This document shows, piece by piece, positions 27,801-36,375 of a stretch of DNA of 64,000 nucleotides (positions are counted from its first letter, which is position 1; each line of letters begins with the position of its first letter). Under the pieces are notes generated by a model, which worked only from the letters and a program-made list of their open reading frames with translations, ran no database searches and was not told where the DNA came from. Both the position numbers and the translations under genes were made by a program. The stretch is from Paludibaculum fermentans_A (GTDB lineage: Bacteria; Acidobacteriota; Terriglobia; Bryobacterales; Bryobacteraceae), in the NCBI RefSeq assembly GCF_051172195.1, contig NZ_JBPJAQ010000003.1, positions 558,001 through 622,000 on the forward strand. The letters run 5' to 3'.

Positions 27801-28031
27801 TCCGGAACCGACCTCTGGAGCTTCGCGCCCAAGAGCCTCAACTACACCGGAGCCAAGATGAAAGGCGGCGGCTCACCGGCCATCGCCGACATCGACGGGG
27901 ACGGCCGCCTCGAGCTCGTGGTCGGCGACGACGAGACTGTCTTGAACTGCATCCGCACCGAAACCCGCCGGCCGCCGCGCACCATTGTCGTCGGCGAGTT
28001 CCGGCACTCGGGCGCACATACGGGCAATTGA
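24843..28031 (+). CDS. Exported (alpha/alpha)-toroid carbohydrate-active-like protein with C-terminal PQQ/FG-GAP propeller
   Basis: About 1062 residues from ATG 24843, which begins with a signal peptide (TLRTILLVFSGLPLLVAQ). Residues up to about 460 are helical pairs rich in Trp/Tyr (YMSWFMQTC, HSGLYAYSFLFLYTKTG, YLSPWSDGQGESGMFGQAALM), as in six-hairpin glycosidases and polysaccharide lyases. A beta-sandwich-like linker follows. The C-terminal 400 residues form a propeller of PQQ-like and FG-GAP blades (VGDIDGDGKPEVVFAAK, IADIDGDGRLELVVGDD) with Ca-binding Asp patterns. It probably degrades or binds a polysaccharide outside the cytoplasm. It sits between a TonB receptor and an exported Gfo/Idh, supporting a sugar role. 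I cannot assign a family or catalytic residues. Confidence 0.7.
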   Translation: MTLRTILLVFSGLPLLVAQTRPAAPQTLYLEKVRTFADTLLANGLDRYGSKSTPAWVSMLDIRTRRIPESKDPNWQRSYDAEDYMRNARGSNLYRDIATLHTFQELSALTGDPRYQQAADAYMSWFMQTCASPTTGLFAWGEHMFYNVVREDIEANRHELERQLPPWEELWRLNPEAVRREIEAIYTYHIHDKETFNFDRHGNFYTGKFDDPQVRGPYTKHSGLYAYSFLFLYTKTGEQKHLDWALKAGQMFWKVRNPQTNLIGGAWAPVQGGLTNLPGHLSWYLLHAYRLDRRQTVLRDVAAGLAKAYMQASWDPVARRYHRDVNVADAKPLPGYLSPWSDGQGESGMFGQAALMAFQETGDPQFMEFARRYAQAALEDPVSSGIHPETYGKSLEFLLDMFEATHEPAYLKAVRRFAAKACDTLFENGLIKETPDGYIYNASSGAGDLAHALLRAAKVDSAAGVPVSVDDRFPILDSWSFPKLVKSGQPVSISLKPGPLPQGTEIVLVTGAGQEIKPSISAPGAYQFELPASTTGGARHFAARFRVAGSIPWQGWSDQQTVWTSELAAFPNILLGSQPAPGVEKLAAAALNGKPPAHALPWLFRLPAASTHSSVSVRLTPEEIDPYLPNSLRLYRQVNKTWVPVPTKVDLAARLLTAQGAPGLYAISGEPRLNWRLPTDGALLISPIVADFQYDGKSLQIALATNDIDRSLHLLRPDGTSLWRFPAKGALSTPVLVQTGGQPAIAFASLDTLYLVNAQGREQWSRKFDSRVLAPAFTQGRLYVATAGGELLVLDPAGAVQWKHSLGAGCVTSPVVSDLLGDGSRVILLGGADAKLHAIVEGKGELWAAEARGPRFLPPAVGDIDGDGKPEVVFAAKSVSTAHEVVALNAKGVRLWAHDAHREGEWAPVLADMQGLGYKQVIIETELSPWPKCELTILDRDGRRLRGIPIQSRVTLIPVATDLDADGKLDLVFPCNEDRRMHAVANSGTDLWSFAPKSLNYTGAKMKGGGSPAIADIDGDGRLELVVGDDETVLNCIRTETRRPPRTIVVGEFRHSGAHTGN

Positions 28032-28146
28032 TGTTGATCTCGGCGCGCGTGAGGCCCAGGGCCGGGGCCGCCGTGGGGCAGGAGGTGCTGGGACCCTCCT
28101 GCCGGCTGTCTCCCACGCGCACAGGATTCCAGGAAAGGAACAGACT

Positions 28147-29505
28147 ATGAATCAATCAGAAGCTTGGAGCCGCCGGAAGTTCATCGGCACTTCATCGGCA
28201 GCTTGGATGACAGCCGCCGGCGCACAGCGTGTCCTCGGCGCCAACGACAAGGTCCGCGTCGCCGTCTGCGGCGTCAGGAAACGCGGCTGGGATCACGTCC
28301 GGCAGTTCGCCAAACTGCCCAACGTCGAAGTGGCCGCCATCTGCGAAGTCGACGAGAACGTGCTGAACGGCCGCCTCAAGGACATGGAGAAACTGGGGCT
28401 GCCCAAGCCGAAGACCTACTTTGACGTACGCAGGCTGCTGGAAGACAAGTCCATCGACGCCGTCTCCGTCGCCACGCCCACAAGCTGGCACGCGCTCATC
28501 GGCATCTGGGCCTGCCAGGCCGGCAAGGACGCCTATGTCGAAAAACCCTGCTCCCACAACTGGTGGGAAGGCAGGCAACTGGTCGCCGCGGCGAAGAAGT
28601 ACAACCGCATCGTGCAGCATGGCACGCAGGGCCGCTCCCGCAAATCCGGCATGGAAGCCATGACCAAGCTCCACCAGGGGCTCATCGGCGACATCTACAT
28701 GGCGCGCGGCCTCTGCTACAAGCGCCGCGACACCATCGGCAAGACTCCGGCCGAGCCTACGCCCACCGGCGTCCACTACGATCTATGGACCGGCCCCGCG
28801 CCGCTGCGGCCATTCACGAAGAATCACTTCCATTACAACTGGCACTGGTTCTGGGACTACGGCAACGGCGACCTCGGCAACCAGGGCATCCACCAGGTCG
28901 ACATGGCGCGCCACGGTATGCAGCTCAAGTTCCCCAACAAGATCACAGCCATGGGTGGGCACTTCGTGTTCGACGACGACCAGGAGACCCCCAATACCTT
29001 GTCCTGCGCCTTCCAGTACGATCTGCCCGGCGGCAAGCGCAAGATGATCGAGTTTGAGGTCCGCCACTGGATCACCAATCGCGAAGCCGAGATCGGCACC
29101 GACTTTATGTACAGCCGCGGCCAGGGTCCCAACACCATCGGCACGATCTTCTATGGCGCCAACGGTTATCTCGCCGTGGGCGACGAGGACACACTGAACG
29201 GCTACCGCTCCTACATCGGAAAGGACATGATCCCGGGGCCAACCCATCACGAGGGCGGCGACCACTTCGCCAACTTCATTGATGTGGTCCGCAGCCGCAA
29301 ACAGCAGGACCTGCACGCGCCCATCGAGGAGGGCCACATCTCCTGCACCCTGGTCCACCTTGCCAACGCGTCTTATCGCCTGGGCCGCACCTTGAACTTC
29401 GATCCCGTGGCGGAGAAAGTGATCGGCGACGATGCCGCCAATCGCCTGCTGCGCGACGCCGACCGCGGCTACCGCGCGCCGTTCGTGATCCCGGACAAGG
29501 TCTGA
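28147..29505 (+). CDS. Gfo/Idh/MocA oxidoreductase with Tat signal
   Basis: 452 residues from ATG 28147, with AGGAAAGGAA just upstream. The frame is open to 27985 but would overlap the preceding gene. The twin-Arg signal SRRKFIGTSSAAWMTAAGA leads into GANDKVRVAVCGVRKRGWDH. Then come EKPCSHNWWEG, the WHWFWDYGNGDLGNQGIHQVD motif and the usual C-terminal sandwich. It is closely related in layout to the protein at 18243. Likely role: periplasmic NAD(P)-linked oxidation or rearrangement of a sugar released by the upstream toroid protein (inference). A 115-base gap separates the two genes, and weak hairpins follow its stop. Confidence 0.87.
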   Translation: MNQSEAWSRRKFIGTSSAAWMTAAGAQRVLGANDKVRVAVCGVRKRGWDHVRQFAKLPNVEVAAICEVDENVLNGRLKDMEKLGLPKPKTYFDVRRLLEDKSIDAVSVATPTSWHALIGIWACQAGKDAYVEKPCSHNWWEGRQLVAAAKKYNRIVQHGTQGRSRKSGMEAMTKLHQGLIGDIYMARGLCYKRRDTIGKTPAEPTPTGVHYDLWTGPAPLRPFTKNHFHYNWHWFWDYGNGDLGNQGIHQVDMARHGMQLKFPNKITAMGGHFVFDDDQETPNTLSCAFQYDLPGGKRKMIEFEVRHWITNREAEIGTDFMYSRGQGPNTIGTIFYGANGYLAVGDEDTLNGYRSYIGKDMIPGPTHHEGGDHFANFIDVVRSRKQQDLHAPIEEGHISCTLVHLANASYRLGRTLNFDPVAEKVIGDDAANRLLRDADRGYRAPFVIPDKV

Positions 29506-29510
29506 CACAG

Positions 29511-29529
29511 CCCTCCGGCTGGAGGGTTT
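29511..29529 (+). terminator. Short terminator-like hairpin
   Basis: CCCTCC-GGCT-GGAGGG followed by TTTG, 5 bases after the Gfo/Idh stop. The stem is GC-rich but the T-run is short. Confidence 0.45.
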
Positions 29530-29616
29530 GCTCCCGCGCGGATACGCTCGTGATTCGGTGAAATGTGGCTGACTCCCGCGGCCTGCACCGCAGTCCTCAG
29601 CGTGTTCCGCGCGGGC

Positions 29617-29649
29617 GGGCCGGGCTGCTATTGCTCAGCAGTCCGGCCC
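29617..29649. terminator. Hairpin downstream of ileS
   Basis: GGGCCGGGCTGCT (29617-29629) pairs with AGCAGTCCGGCCC (29637-29649) around ATTGCTC, with one mismatch-like G-T. It lies 24 bases past the ileS stop on the minus strand. There is no T-run, so termination there would not be classical. Confidence 0.4.
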
Positions 29650-29673
29650 CCGGGCGGAGGATGAAGCGGATCC

Positions 29674-32600
29674 CTAGACCTTGCTCAGCGCCACCGTCAG
29701 CGGCTCCCCACCCAGTGTCAGCGCCGCGCCATCCTGAACTTCCGGTTCCAGCACGATGCTTTCCGCCAGCAGTTCCCCCTTCAGGTACTCCGTGTGGGTC
29801 TGCACCGCCTCGACGATGCGCGCCGAGGCCTGGTAACGGACGGTAATCCGGTCAGAGATCTGCAGGTTCTGCGCCTTGCGCTGATCCTGCACCAGCCGGT
29901 TGAAATCGCGCGCGATCCCTTCCTGCAGCAGTTCCGGCGTCAGCGTCGTATCGAGTGCCAGGAACGTCCCGCCCTCTTCCGCACACTGCAGCGTCGCCGG
30001 GCCTTCCCAGAACACGAAGTACTCGTCCTGCGCCACCTCGATCACTTCGTCCCCCACCTTCACTGGGAACGTTGTGCTCGCACGAACTTCACGCAGCGTC
30101 GCCGCTTCGAACGCCGCGCTGATCGCCTTCAAATGCTTGCCGGCGCGCGGTCCGAGTTTCTTGAGGTCGGGCTTCAGCCGCGCCTTCACCAGCGTGCCTT
30201 CGTCTTCAATCAGGGCCAGCCGCTGGATGTTGCCTTCTTCCAGGATCTGCGCCGCGTACTTCGTATTCTCCAGGACCTTGCGCTCCTGCTCGTCCTTCGG
30301 CCGCACTGTCAGCACGCTCAGCGGCTGCCGCACTTTTACCTTGCTTTGCGTGCGCAGGTGCAGCGCCAGGTTCTTGATGCGGATCACCGCGGCGATCGCC
30401 CGCTCCAGTTCCTCGTCCATCAGGCTCTCATCCGCCACCGGATAGGCCGTCAGGTGCACCGACTCCGGCGCTGAAGGATCCACCGCCCGCACCAGGTTCT
30501 GGTACACGTGCTCAGTCAGGAACGGCAGCACGGGCGCCATCAGTCGGATCACCGTCGTCAGCACCGTATACAGCGTCTGGTAGGCGTCGTTGTCGCTCTG
30601 CCAGAACCGCCGCCGGGAACGACGCAGATACCAGTTCGAGAAATCGTCGTCGAACTCCTGGAACCGCTCAATCAGCTTGTAGTGCTCGAAGGTCTGGAAC
30701 GAGCCGTGGGCGTCGGCCACCAGCCGTTGCAGGCGGCTCAGCACCCAGCGGTCCAGTTCGTTCGTGCTCGGTTTGGTCTCGGCGGAGGGCTTCCATCCGT
30801 CGGCCGACGCATACATCACGAAGAAGCTGTAGCAGTTCCAGAAGGTCAGCAGCTTGCGCCGGGCTTCCCCATCGATGGTCTGCCCCGCCGTCGGTTTCAG
30901 GTCGGGGAAGTTCAGATGCTGCGAGGTCTTCTGCTCGGCATAGATGTAGCGCATCACTTCGGCGCCCAGCACCTCCGCCGCTTCGTCGAACGCAATCGAG
31001 TTGCCCTTCGACTTGTGCATCTCCTCGCCGCGCGCGTCGCGCACCAGGCCGTGGCCCAGCAGCGCCTTGAACGGAGCCTTGTCCACCAGCATGGCCGACA
31101 TCGCCAGCATCGAGTAGAACCAGTTCCGGAACTGGCCCGGGAACGATTCCAGCACCAGGTCGGCCGGGAACCATTTCTGCCAGTACTCGTTGTCTGAGGT
31201 GAAGCGCATCGTCGAAAACGGCACGATGCCCGCATCCAGCCACGGATTGCCCACGTCTTCCACACGCGTCGCCGTGCCGCCGCAATGCTCGCAGCGCAGC
31301 TTCACCTTGTCGATGAACGGCCGGTGCGGCGTGTGGCCTTCGAACTCGTCCCAGCCTTCCACGGCCTTCGACTTCAGCTCGTCGTAGCCGCCGATCACCT
31401 GGAACGAATGGCACGCGCCGCACACCCAGATGGGAAGCGCCAGGCCCCAGAAGCGCTTCTTCGAGATCATCCAGTCGCCCATGTTCTTGAGCCAGTCCTG
31501 CTCACGGGCTTCCCCATCCGACGGAATCCACTTGATGGTCGGCACGGAGTTCTGGATGCGGTCGCGCCAGTCCATGCGGATGAACCATTCATCCACGGGG
31601 CGGAAGATCAGCTCTTCCTTGCAGCGCCAGCAGTGCGGGTAGACGTGCGGGTACTTTTCCTTCGAGACCAGCAGGCCCTTCTCGCGCAGCTCGGTCACGA
31701 TGTCGTCGGCGATCTCACTGGCGTTGCGCCCGGTGTACGCGCCAAAGCCGTCGAGGAAACGCGCATTCTCGCCCAGCGGTGCAATCACCGCCAGGTCTTC
31801 CTTCTTGCCCAGCGCCTGGTCCTCCGCGCCGCAGCCCGGCGCGATGTGGACGATCCCCGTACCTTCCGCGTCGCTGACGTCGGTCCAGGCCACCACGCGA
31901 TGCGCGTGCCGCGACTGGTTCTGCGCCGGCAGTTCGTCGAACGGGCCGCTGTACTTCAGGCCCACCAGCGACGAGCCGGAAACCTCGCCCAGCACCTCCA
32001 GCGTCCCGCTGCCCTTCAAAATGGTGCGGATCGATTGCAGCTTGTGTGTCTCGTGCTTGCCCTCCACCTGCAGGTCCTGCACACGGTCGCGCTCGAAGTT
32101 GCCCTTGCCGATGTAGTACGTCCACTCGCCGTGACGCACCTTCAGGTACGTCATCTCGGGATTCACGGCCGCCGCCACGTTCGAGGTCAGCGTCCACGGA
32201 GTGGTCGTCCACACCAGCAGCGCGGTCTTCTCCTCGCCCAGGATGGGGAACCGCACGAACACCGACGTGTGCTGCGTGATCTTGCGCCCTTCGGCCACTT
32301 CCATCTGCGAGAGGCCGGTGCCGCAGCGGCCGCACCACGGCATCACATCGTGGCCGCGATAGATGAAGCCTTCGGCATTGCACTTCTTCAGGAACGACCA
32401 GATCGTGTAGTTGTTTTCATTGGCAAAGGTGAAGTAGCTGCCGCCGTACTCCGCGCTGCCCAGCTTGCCGATGATCTCGCTGGCGCGGGCCGTCACTTCC
32501 TTGCCGCTGGGCATCGTGAACGTCACCACGCGGTCGCCGTCGGCCAGGGCGTCGCGCAGCCCCAGCAAAACCTCCGGCTTGTCCCAGTCGCACCAGTAAC

Positions 32601-33015
32601 CCAGGCGGATCGACTGCTCGGTCTGCCGCGTGGCGAACGTCAGCACACGCTCCTTGCAGGCGCGCACGAACTTGTCCATGCCATAGTCGGCGATGTCGCG
32701 CTTCGTGCCCAGGCCCAGGCTCTTCTCCACTTCCACTTCCACCCACAGGCCCTGGCAGTCGAAGCCGTTCTGGTAGCGCAACTCCTTGCCGTTCATGGCA
32801 TGGTAGCGCTGGTACATGTCCTTTAGAGTTCGGCCCCAGGCGTGATGCACTCCCATGGGGTTGTTGGCGGTAATCGGCCCGTCCAGAAACGACCACTTCT
32901 CCTTGCCGGCATTCTGTGCGCGCAGCTTGGCGAACGTCTGGTTCTGCTCCCAGAAACGGAGCACATCCCGCTCGAGAGCGGGGAAATCGGGCACCTTGGG
33001 TACGGGCTGATACAT
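29674..33015 (-). CDS. ileS: Isoleucyl-tRNA synthetase
   Basis: 1113 residues, longer than the 940 or so of the E. coli enzyme. It charges tRNA-Ile with isoleucine in the cytoplasm. The HIGH-type signature is the variant PMGVHHAWGR near residue 55, and the KMSKS-type loop is MHKSKGNS at 666-673. Editing-domain motifs are present (WTTTPWTLTSN). Two Cys pairs inside the body (WCGRCGTG, HCWRCKEE) and two more later (CGACHSF, RCEHCGG) look like zinc sites. The C-terminal extension lacks the zinc finger of the E. coli type. The layout resembles the eukaryote-like/long IleS class. It is divergent from the Gfo/Idh gene at 33132. Confidence 0.95.
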   Translation of the reverse strand: MYQPVPKVPDFPALERDVLRFWEQNQTFAKLRAQNAGKEKWSFLDGPITANNPMGVHHAWGRTLKDMYQRYHAMNGKELRYQNGFDCQGLWVEVEVEKSLGLGTKRDIADYGMDKFVRACKERVLTFATRQTEQSIRLGYWCDWDKPEVLLGLRDALADGDRVVTFTMPSGKEVTARASEIIGKLGSAEYGGSYFTFANENNYTIWSFLKKCNAEGFIYRGHDVMPWCGRCGTGLSQMEVAEGRKITQHTSVFVRFPILGEEKTALLVWTTTPWTLTSNVAAAVNPEMTYLKVRHGEWTYYIGKGNFERDRVQDLQVEGKHETHKLQSIRTILKGSGTLEVLGEVSGSSLVGLKYSGPFDELPAQNQSRHAHRVVAWTDVSDAEGTGIVHIAPGCGAEDQALGKKEDLAVIAPLGENARFLDGFGAYTGRNASEIADDIVTELREKGLLVSKEKYPHVYPHCWRCKEELIFRPVDEWFIRMDWRDRIQNSVPTIKWIPSDGEAREQDWLKNMGDWMISKKRFWGLALPIWVCGACHSFQVIGGYDELKSKAVEGWDEFEGHTPHRPFIDKVKLRCEHCGGTATRVEDVGNPWLDAGIVPFSTMRFTSDNEYWQKWFPADLVLESFPGQFRNWFYSMLAMSAMLVDKAPFKALLGHGLVRDARGEEMHKSKGNSIAFDEAAEVLGAEVMRYIYAEQKTSQHLNFPDLKPTAGQTIDGEARRKLLTFWNCYSFFVMYASADGWKPSAETKPSTNELDRWVLSRLQRLVADAHGSFQTFEHYKLIERFQEFDDDFSNWYLRRSRRRFWQSDNDAYQTLYTVLTTVIRLMAPVLPFLTEHVYQNLVRAVDPSAPESVHLTAYPVADESLMDEELERAIAAVIRIKNLALHLRTQSKVKVRQPLSVLTVRPKDEQERKVLENTKYAAQILEEGNIQRLALIEDEGTLVKARLKPDLKKLGPRAGKHLKAISAAFEAATLREVRASTTFPVKVGDEVIEVAQDEYFVFWEGPATLQCAEEGGTFLALDTTLTPELLQEGIARDFNRLVQDQRKAQNLQISDRITVRYQASARIVEAVQTHTEYLKGELLAESIVLEPEVQDGAALTLGGEPLTVALSKV

Positions 33016-33131
33016 GGTGTTGATGACGGGCCTGACCTTTGGCCCTTCCTCTATTTCAGCACGCCTTGCGGGAATCCGGCCCGGTTCGCCCCACGGGATA
33101 CAATATTTGTGGTCGCAAGGAGACCCCCATC

Positions 33132-34451
33132 ATGGACTTCAGTCGCCGTGGATTTCTTGAAATGAACGCTGCTCTGGCCACGTCCATGAGCGCCCAGGTC
33201 GCCCCCAACGACCGCATTCAGCTGGCCTGCATCGGCTGCGGAGCCCGCGCCCACGAGCTGATGGCCGGCGCCATGGCCCACCCGCAATTCGAGATCACCC
33301 AGGTGGTGGACGCCTACACCGGCCGCACGGAACGCGCCCTCGACCGCATCAAGGACACCCGCGGCAACACCGCCAAAATCCGCCGCGACTACCGCGAGGT
33401 CATCGCCGACAAGTCCGTCGACGCCATCATCTGCGCCACTCCGGATCACTGGCACAAACAGATCGTGGTCGAAGCCATGAAGGCCGGCAAGGACGTCTAC
33501 TGCGAAAAGCCGCTCACCTATAAGTCCGCAGAAGGCCTGGAAATCATCGCCACGGCCAAGGAGACAGGCCGCATGCTGCAGGTAGGCTCCCAGGGCATGA
33601 GTACGATGTCGCAGGTCCGAGCTAAGCAGATGATCAAGGAAGGCAAGCTCGGCAAGGTGACGATGATCCGCGCCGCCTATAACCGCAACTCCGCCTCCGG
33701 CGCCTGGATCTACCCCATCCCGCCCGACGCCAATCCGCAGACCGTGAATTGGGACATGTTCCTGGGTTCCGCTCCGAAGCACGGCTTCGATCTGGAACGG
33801 TTCTTCCGCTGGCGCTGCTACCGCGACTACTCCGGCGGCATCGCCACTGACCTGTTCGTGCATCTCTGCACGACCATCCACTTCCTGATGGACGCCAAGG
33901 TGCCCTCCAAAGTGATGGGCATGGGCGGGCTATATCGTTGGAAAGAATCGCGCGACGTGCCCGACACCCTGAATGCCGTCCTTGAGTATCCGGAAGGCTT
34001 CACGGTGAACCTCAGCTCGACCTTCAACAACCAGTCGAGCTCGGAAGCCAGCTTCATGTTCCTGGGCACGGAGGGCACTTTGTCCGTCGGCTGGGGCGAG
34101 CTGAAGTACTGGCCGGAGCATATCGGCGAAGACAACCGCTGGATTGTCGAGTCGTGGCCAAAGAAGCTGGAAGAGGCTTATTACAAAGACCCGAAGGTCC
34201 AGAAGGAAGAGATGCCGTCGCTCGCCAAGGCCCATCTGGTGGAAGGCGGCACGGAGTGGCGCGAGCAGGGCCAGGACGCCACCATCATCCACTTCTGGCA
34301 CTTCCTGAACTCGATCAAGACCCGCAAATCCTACTGGGAAGACGCCGTCGCCGGCCACCATGCGGCGGCCTGCGCCCACATGGTCAACCAGAGCGCCCGC
34401 GAGGGCCGCATGGTGCAATGGGACTTCGCCAGGGACGACGTTAAGGCGTAA
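33132..34451 (+). CDS. Gfo/Idh/MocA oxidoreductase, putative Tat substrate
   Basis: 439 residues from ATG 33132, with AAGGAGA 8 bases upstream. The frame is open from 33039, overlapping no gene but lacking a ribosome site. The N-terminus MDFSRRGFLEMNAALATSM has the twin Arg but a rather short hydrophobic part. The Rossmann motif ACIGCGARA, EKPLTYKS, and a FRWRCYRDYSGGIATDLFVHL motif in the substrate domain are visible. TACAAT at 33099-33104 may be its -10, without a consensus -35. The 3' end overlaps the convergent esterase gene by 11 bases. Substrate unknown; probably sugar-derived. Confidence 0.86.
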   Translation: MDFSRRGFLEMNAALATSMSAQVAPNDRIQLACIGCGARAHELMAGAMAHPQFEITQVVDAYTGRTERALDRIKDTRGNTAKIRRDYREVIADKSVDAIICATPDHWHKQIVVEAMKAGKDVYCEKPLTYKSAEGLEIIATAKETGRMLQVGSQGMSTMSQVRAKQMIKEGKLGKVTMIRAAYNRNSASGAWIYPIPPDANPQTVNWDMFLGSAPKHGFDLERFFRWRCYRDYSGGIATDLFVHLCTTIHFLMDAKVPSKVMGMGGLYRWKESRDVPDTLNAVLEYPEGFTVNLSSTFNNQSSSEASFMFLGTEGTLSVGWGELKYWPEHIGEDNRWIVESWPKKLEEAYYKDPKVQKEEMPSLAKAHLVEGGTEWREQGQDATIIHFWHFLNSIKTRKSYWEDAVAGHHAAACAHMVNQSAREGRMVQWDFARDDVKA

Positions 34452-36360
34452 GTCCCCAGTTTTCATTGAAGAAGCCGGCCGTTACCACTTTGCCCGGAGT
34501 GTGTTCGTCCGGCGGCTGGGTGGTGTCGATCATCGCCCAGTCCGGCAGCTTGGGCACCTGCCGGGCATTGTTCAGGTTGTCGAACTCACGGAACGTCACA
34601 CCGCTGTTCAACACCACATACTTCTTTGGATTCAAAGGGTTCGGGAAGATGAGGACGGGCACGTGCGTAGCCGAGGGGTAGCGCTTCCCCTGGAAGACGA
34701 TGGCTTCAGCACTCCATTGCAAAGGCAGCTTGTCCAGAATCCGGGCTAGGATCCGGTTGCTGTGCGGGTCGCCCCACAGCACCAGGTTGCTGGTCGCGAT
34801 CACCTCGTCGGTCACGGCGGAGTCGTCCAGCACCAGGGCATCGCCCCGGAACTGGCGCCGCCACTCCCGGATGGCCCGGCTCAGTTGGCTCGCCGTCCAC
34901 TGACCGGTCTTCTCCGACAGCGGCGTCCCGGTCGGCTTAACGAATACGAACGAGTCAAGGAAGGCATCGTCGATTGGACCCTGAAGTCCATGGACTTTGT
35001 GGAGTCCGGCCTCCTCTCCGCCGGCCAACGTCCACCGTCCGGCGGTTTTGCGCAGTTTCACCGTCCAACTGCGGTCAGTTTGCGGTGAATTGACCGTCAG
35101 TTTTTGACCGTCCACGGTGACGGTCTGAAAATCTGGCTTCGCGCCGCCCGGCCCGAACTCGAAACGGAGTAAAACAACACCTGTCGTTTTGGCCTCGACG
35201 CCGGTCTCGGTGAGCTGGGCATCGACCCTCGCGCGCTGCCAGTGCTTCTCCAAGCCCTCGACTACCACCCACTTCATGCGGTTGTACGAAAGGGTCCAGG
35301 TGGTGAAGCGGATCCTGGACGGATACGGATCGCGGGTCGAATTGGCGTCCACGATCGCGTTGATTTGCGGTTTCGAATCAGGGTGATAGCGGTGGCCGGT
35401 GTTCGGGCCGTAGACACGGCTCAACTGCATGCCTTCCAGCTTCAGTTCCCGTTCCATGACATCGGCCGCCTGTTTCTGCGGGTCGATGTCTCCGTTATAG
35501 GCAACCACCGGCAAGTTATAGAAATTGGAGGCGTAATCGGTGGCGTTGTACATGTGCCACAGTGCCTTCTCCCACTCCGGAGTGGCGGCGATCTGCTCCG
35601 CGGTCATCTTGAGGAACTCCGGAGTCTCGCTGAACCCGGCGCCAGGCGCGGCGGCGGCCCACAATCCGGCGTGATGGGCCGCGATGTGCCAGGCGGCGGC
35701 GCCTCCCATGCTGAAGCCCCGGACGATAATCCTGTTCTCGTCGATGGGGTAGTGGCGCTTGACGTCAGCCAGTGCCTCGAAGAGGTCCACCTCGCCCGCT
35801 AACTTGTTGGCATTGCAGTATCTTCCATACAGGAACAGCACGATGGAATCGGGCGGCGTGAACTCGCCCACGCTGTGCTCGCGTTCCCACAGGAAGTTCA
35901 CCTCGCTGAGCGTTTCATTACGGCCATGAAACCAGGCATCCAGCCGCCAGCGGCGAGGGCCCTTGGGCGGGATGTAAAGCCCATACGGCTGAACACTTTG
36001 GTCGATCTTCGAGACGTAGCCGCGCACGACCAGCCCAGTCGCCGTGGTCCAGGGCGCTTCGCCTTTCAACAGTTGCTCGGCCCGGACCTGGCCTTCGCGC
36101 AGCAGTTCCTTTGCTTTGAAGATCTCCTCGGATTTGAAGAACTCGTTGTACTGCAACGCGTAGCGGGCCGCTTCGTGATAGATCCGCACGTCGGGCAGTA
36201 GCGGGTTGCCCTTCAGTTTCTCGATGGAGGTGTGCAGGCGTTGGAGGCCGGCCTCGAGGTCCTTGCGATCGGCGGCCGGAACTTCCACACCCGGGGGCGG
36301 GACAGGGCGGACGGGCTCGGCTTGAAGGGCGGCGGCGAGGATCAGCAGTAGGCGGAACAT
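34441..36360 (-). CDS. Exported alpha/beta-hydrolase (prolyl-oligopeptidase-like esterase)
   Basis: 639 residues with a signal peptide (MFRLLLILAAALQA). An N-terminal helical region of about 120 residues precedes the hydrolase fold. The nucleophile Ser is in the GFSMGG elbow (RIIVRGFSMGGAAAWH), and the likely acid is in YNGDIDPQ. The His is in GPNTGHRYHPDS. A C-terminal beta-rich domain follows, with WTLSYNRMKWVVVEGLEKHW. The fold is that of secreted esterases and S9-like peptidases; the substrate is not clear. It is the last gene of a run DUF1844, MBL hydrolase, ribF, esterase with gaps of 15 bases or less. Its functional link to ribF is not obvious. Confidence 0.75.
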   Translation of the reverse strand: MFRLLLILAAALQAEPVRPVPPPGVEVPAADRKDLEAGLQRLHTSIEKLKGNPLLPDVRIYHEAARYALQYNEFFKSEEIFKAKELLREGQVRAEQLLKGEAPWTTATGLVVRGYVSKIDQSVQPYGLYIPPKGPRRWRLDAWFHGRNETLSEVNFLWEREHSVGEFTPPDSIVLFLYGRYCNANKLAGEVDLFEALADVKRHYPIDENRIIVRGFSMGGAAAWHIAAHHAGLWAAAAPGAGFSETPEFLKMTAEQIAATPEWEKALWHMYNATDYASNFYNLPVVAYNGDIDPQKQAADVMERELKLEGMQLSRVYGPNTGHRYHPDSKPQINAIVDANSTRDPYPSRIRFTTWTLSYNRMKWVVVEGLEKHWQRARVDAQLTETGVEAKTTGVVLLRFEFGPGGAKPDFQTVTVDGQKLTVNSPQTDRSWTVKLRKTAGRWTLAGGEEAGLHKVHGLQGPIDDAFLDSFVFVKPTGTPLSEKTGQWTASQLSRAIREWRRQFRGDALVLDDSAVTDEVIATSNLVLWGDPHSNRILARILDKLPLQWSAEAIVFQGKRYPSATHVPVLIFPNPLNPKKYVVLNSGVTFREFDNLNNARQVPKLPDWAMIDTTQPPDEHTPGKVVTAGFFNENWGLTP

Positions 36361-36375
36361 GGGTGTTCCGCCATC

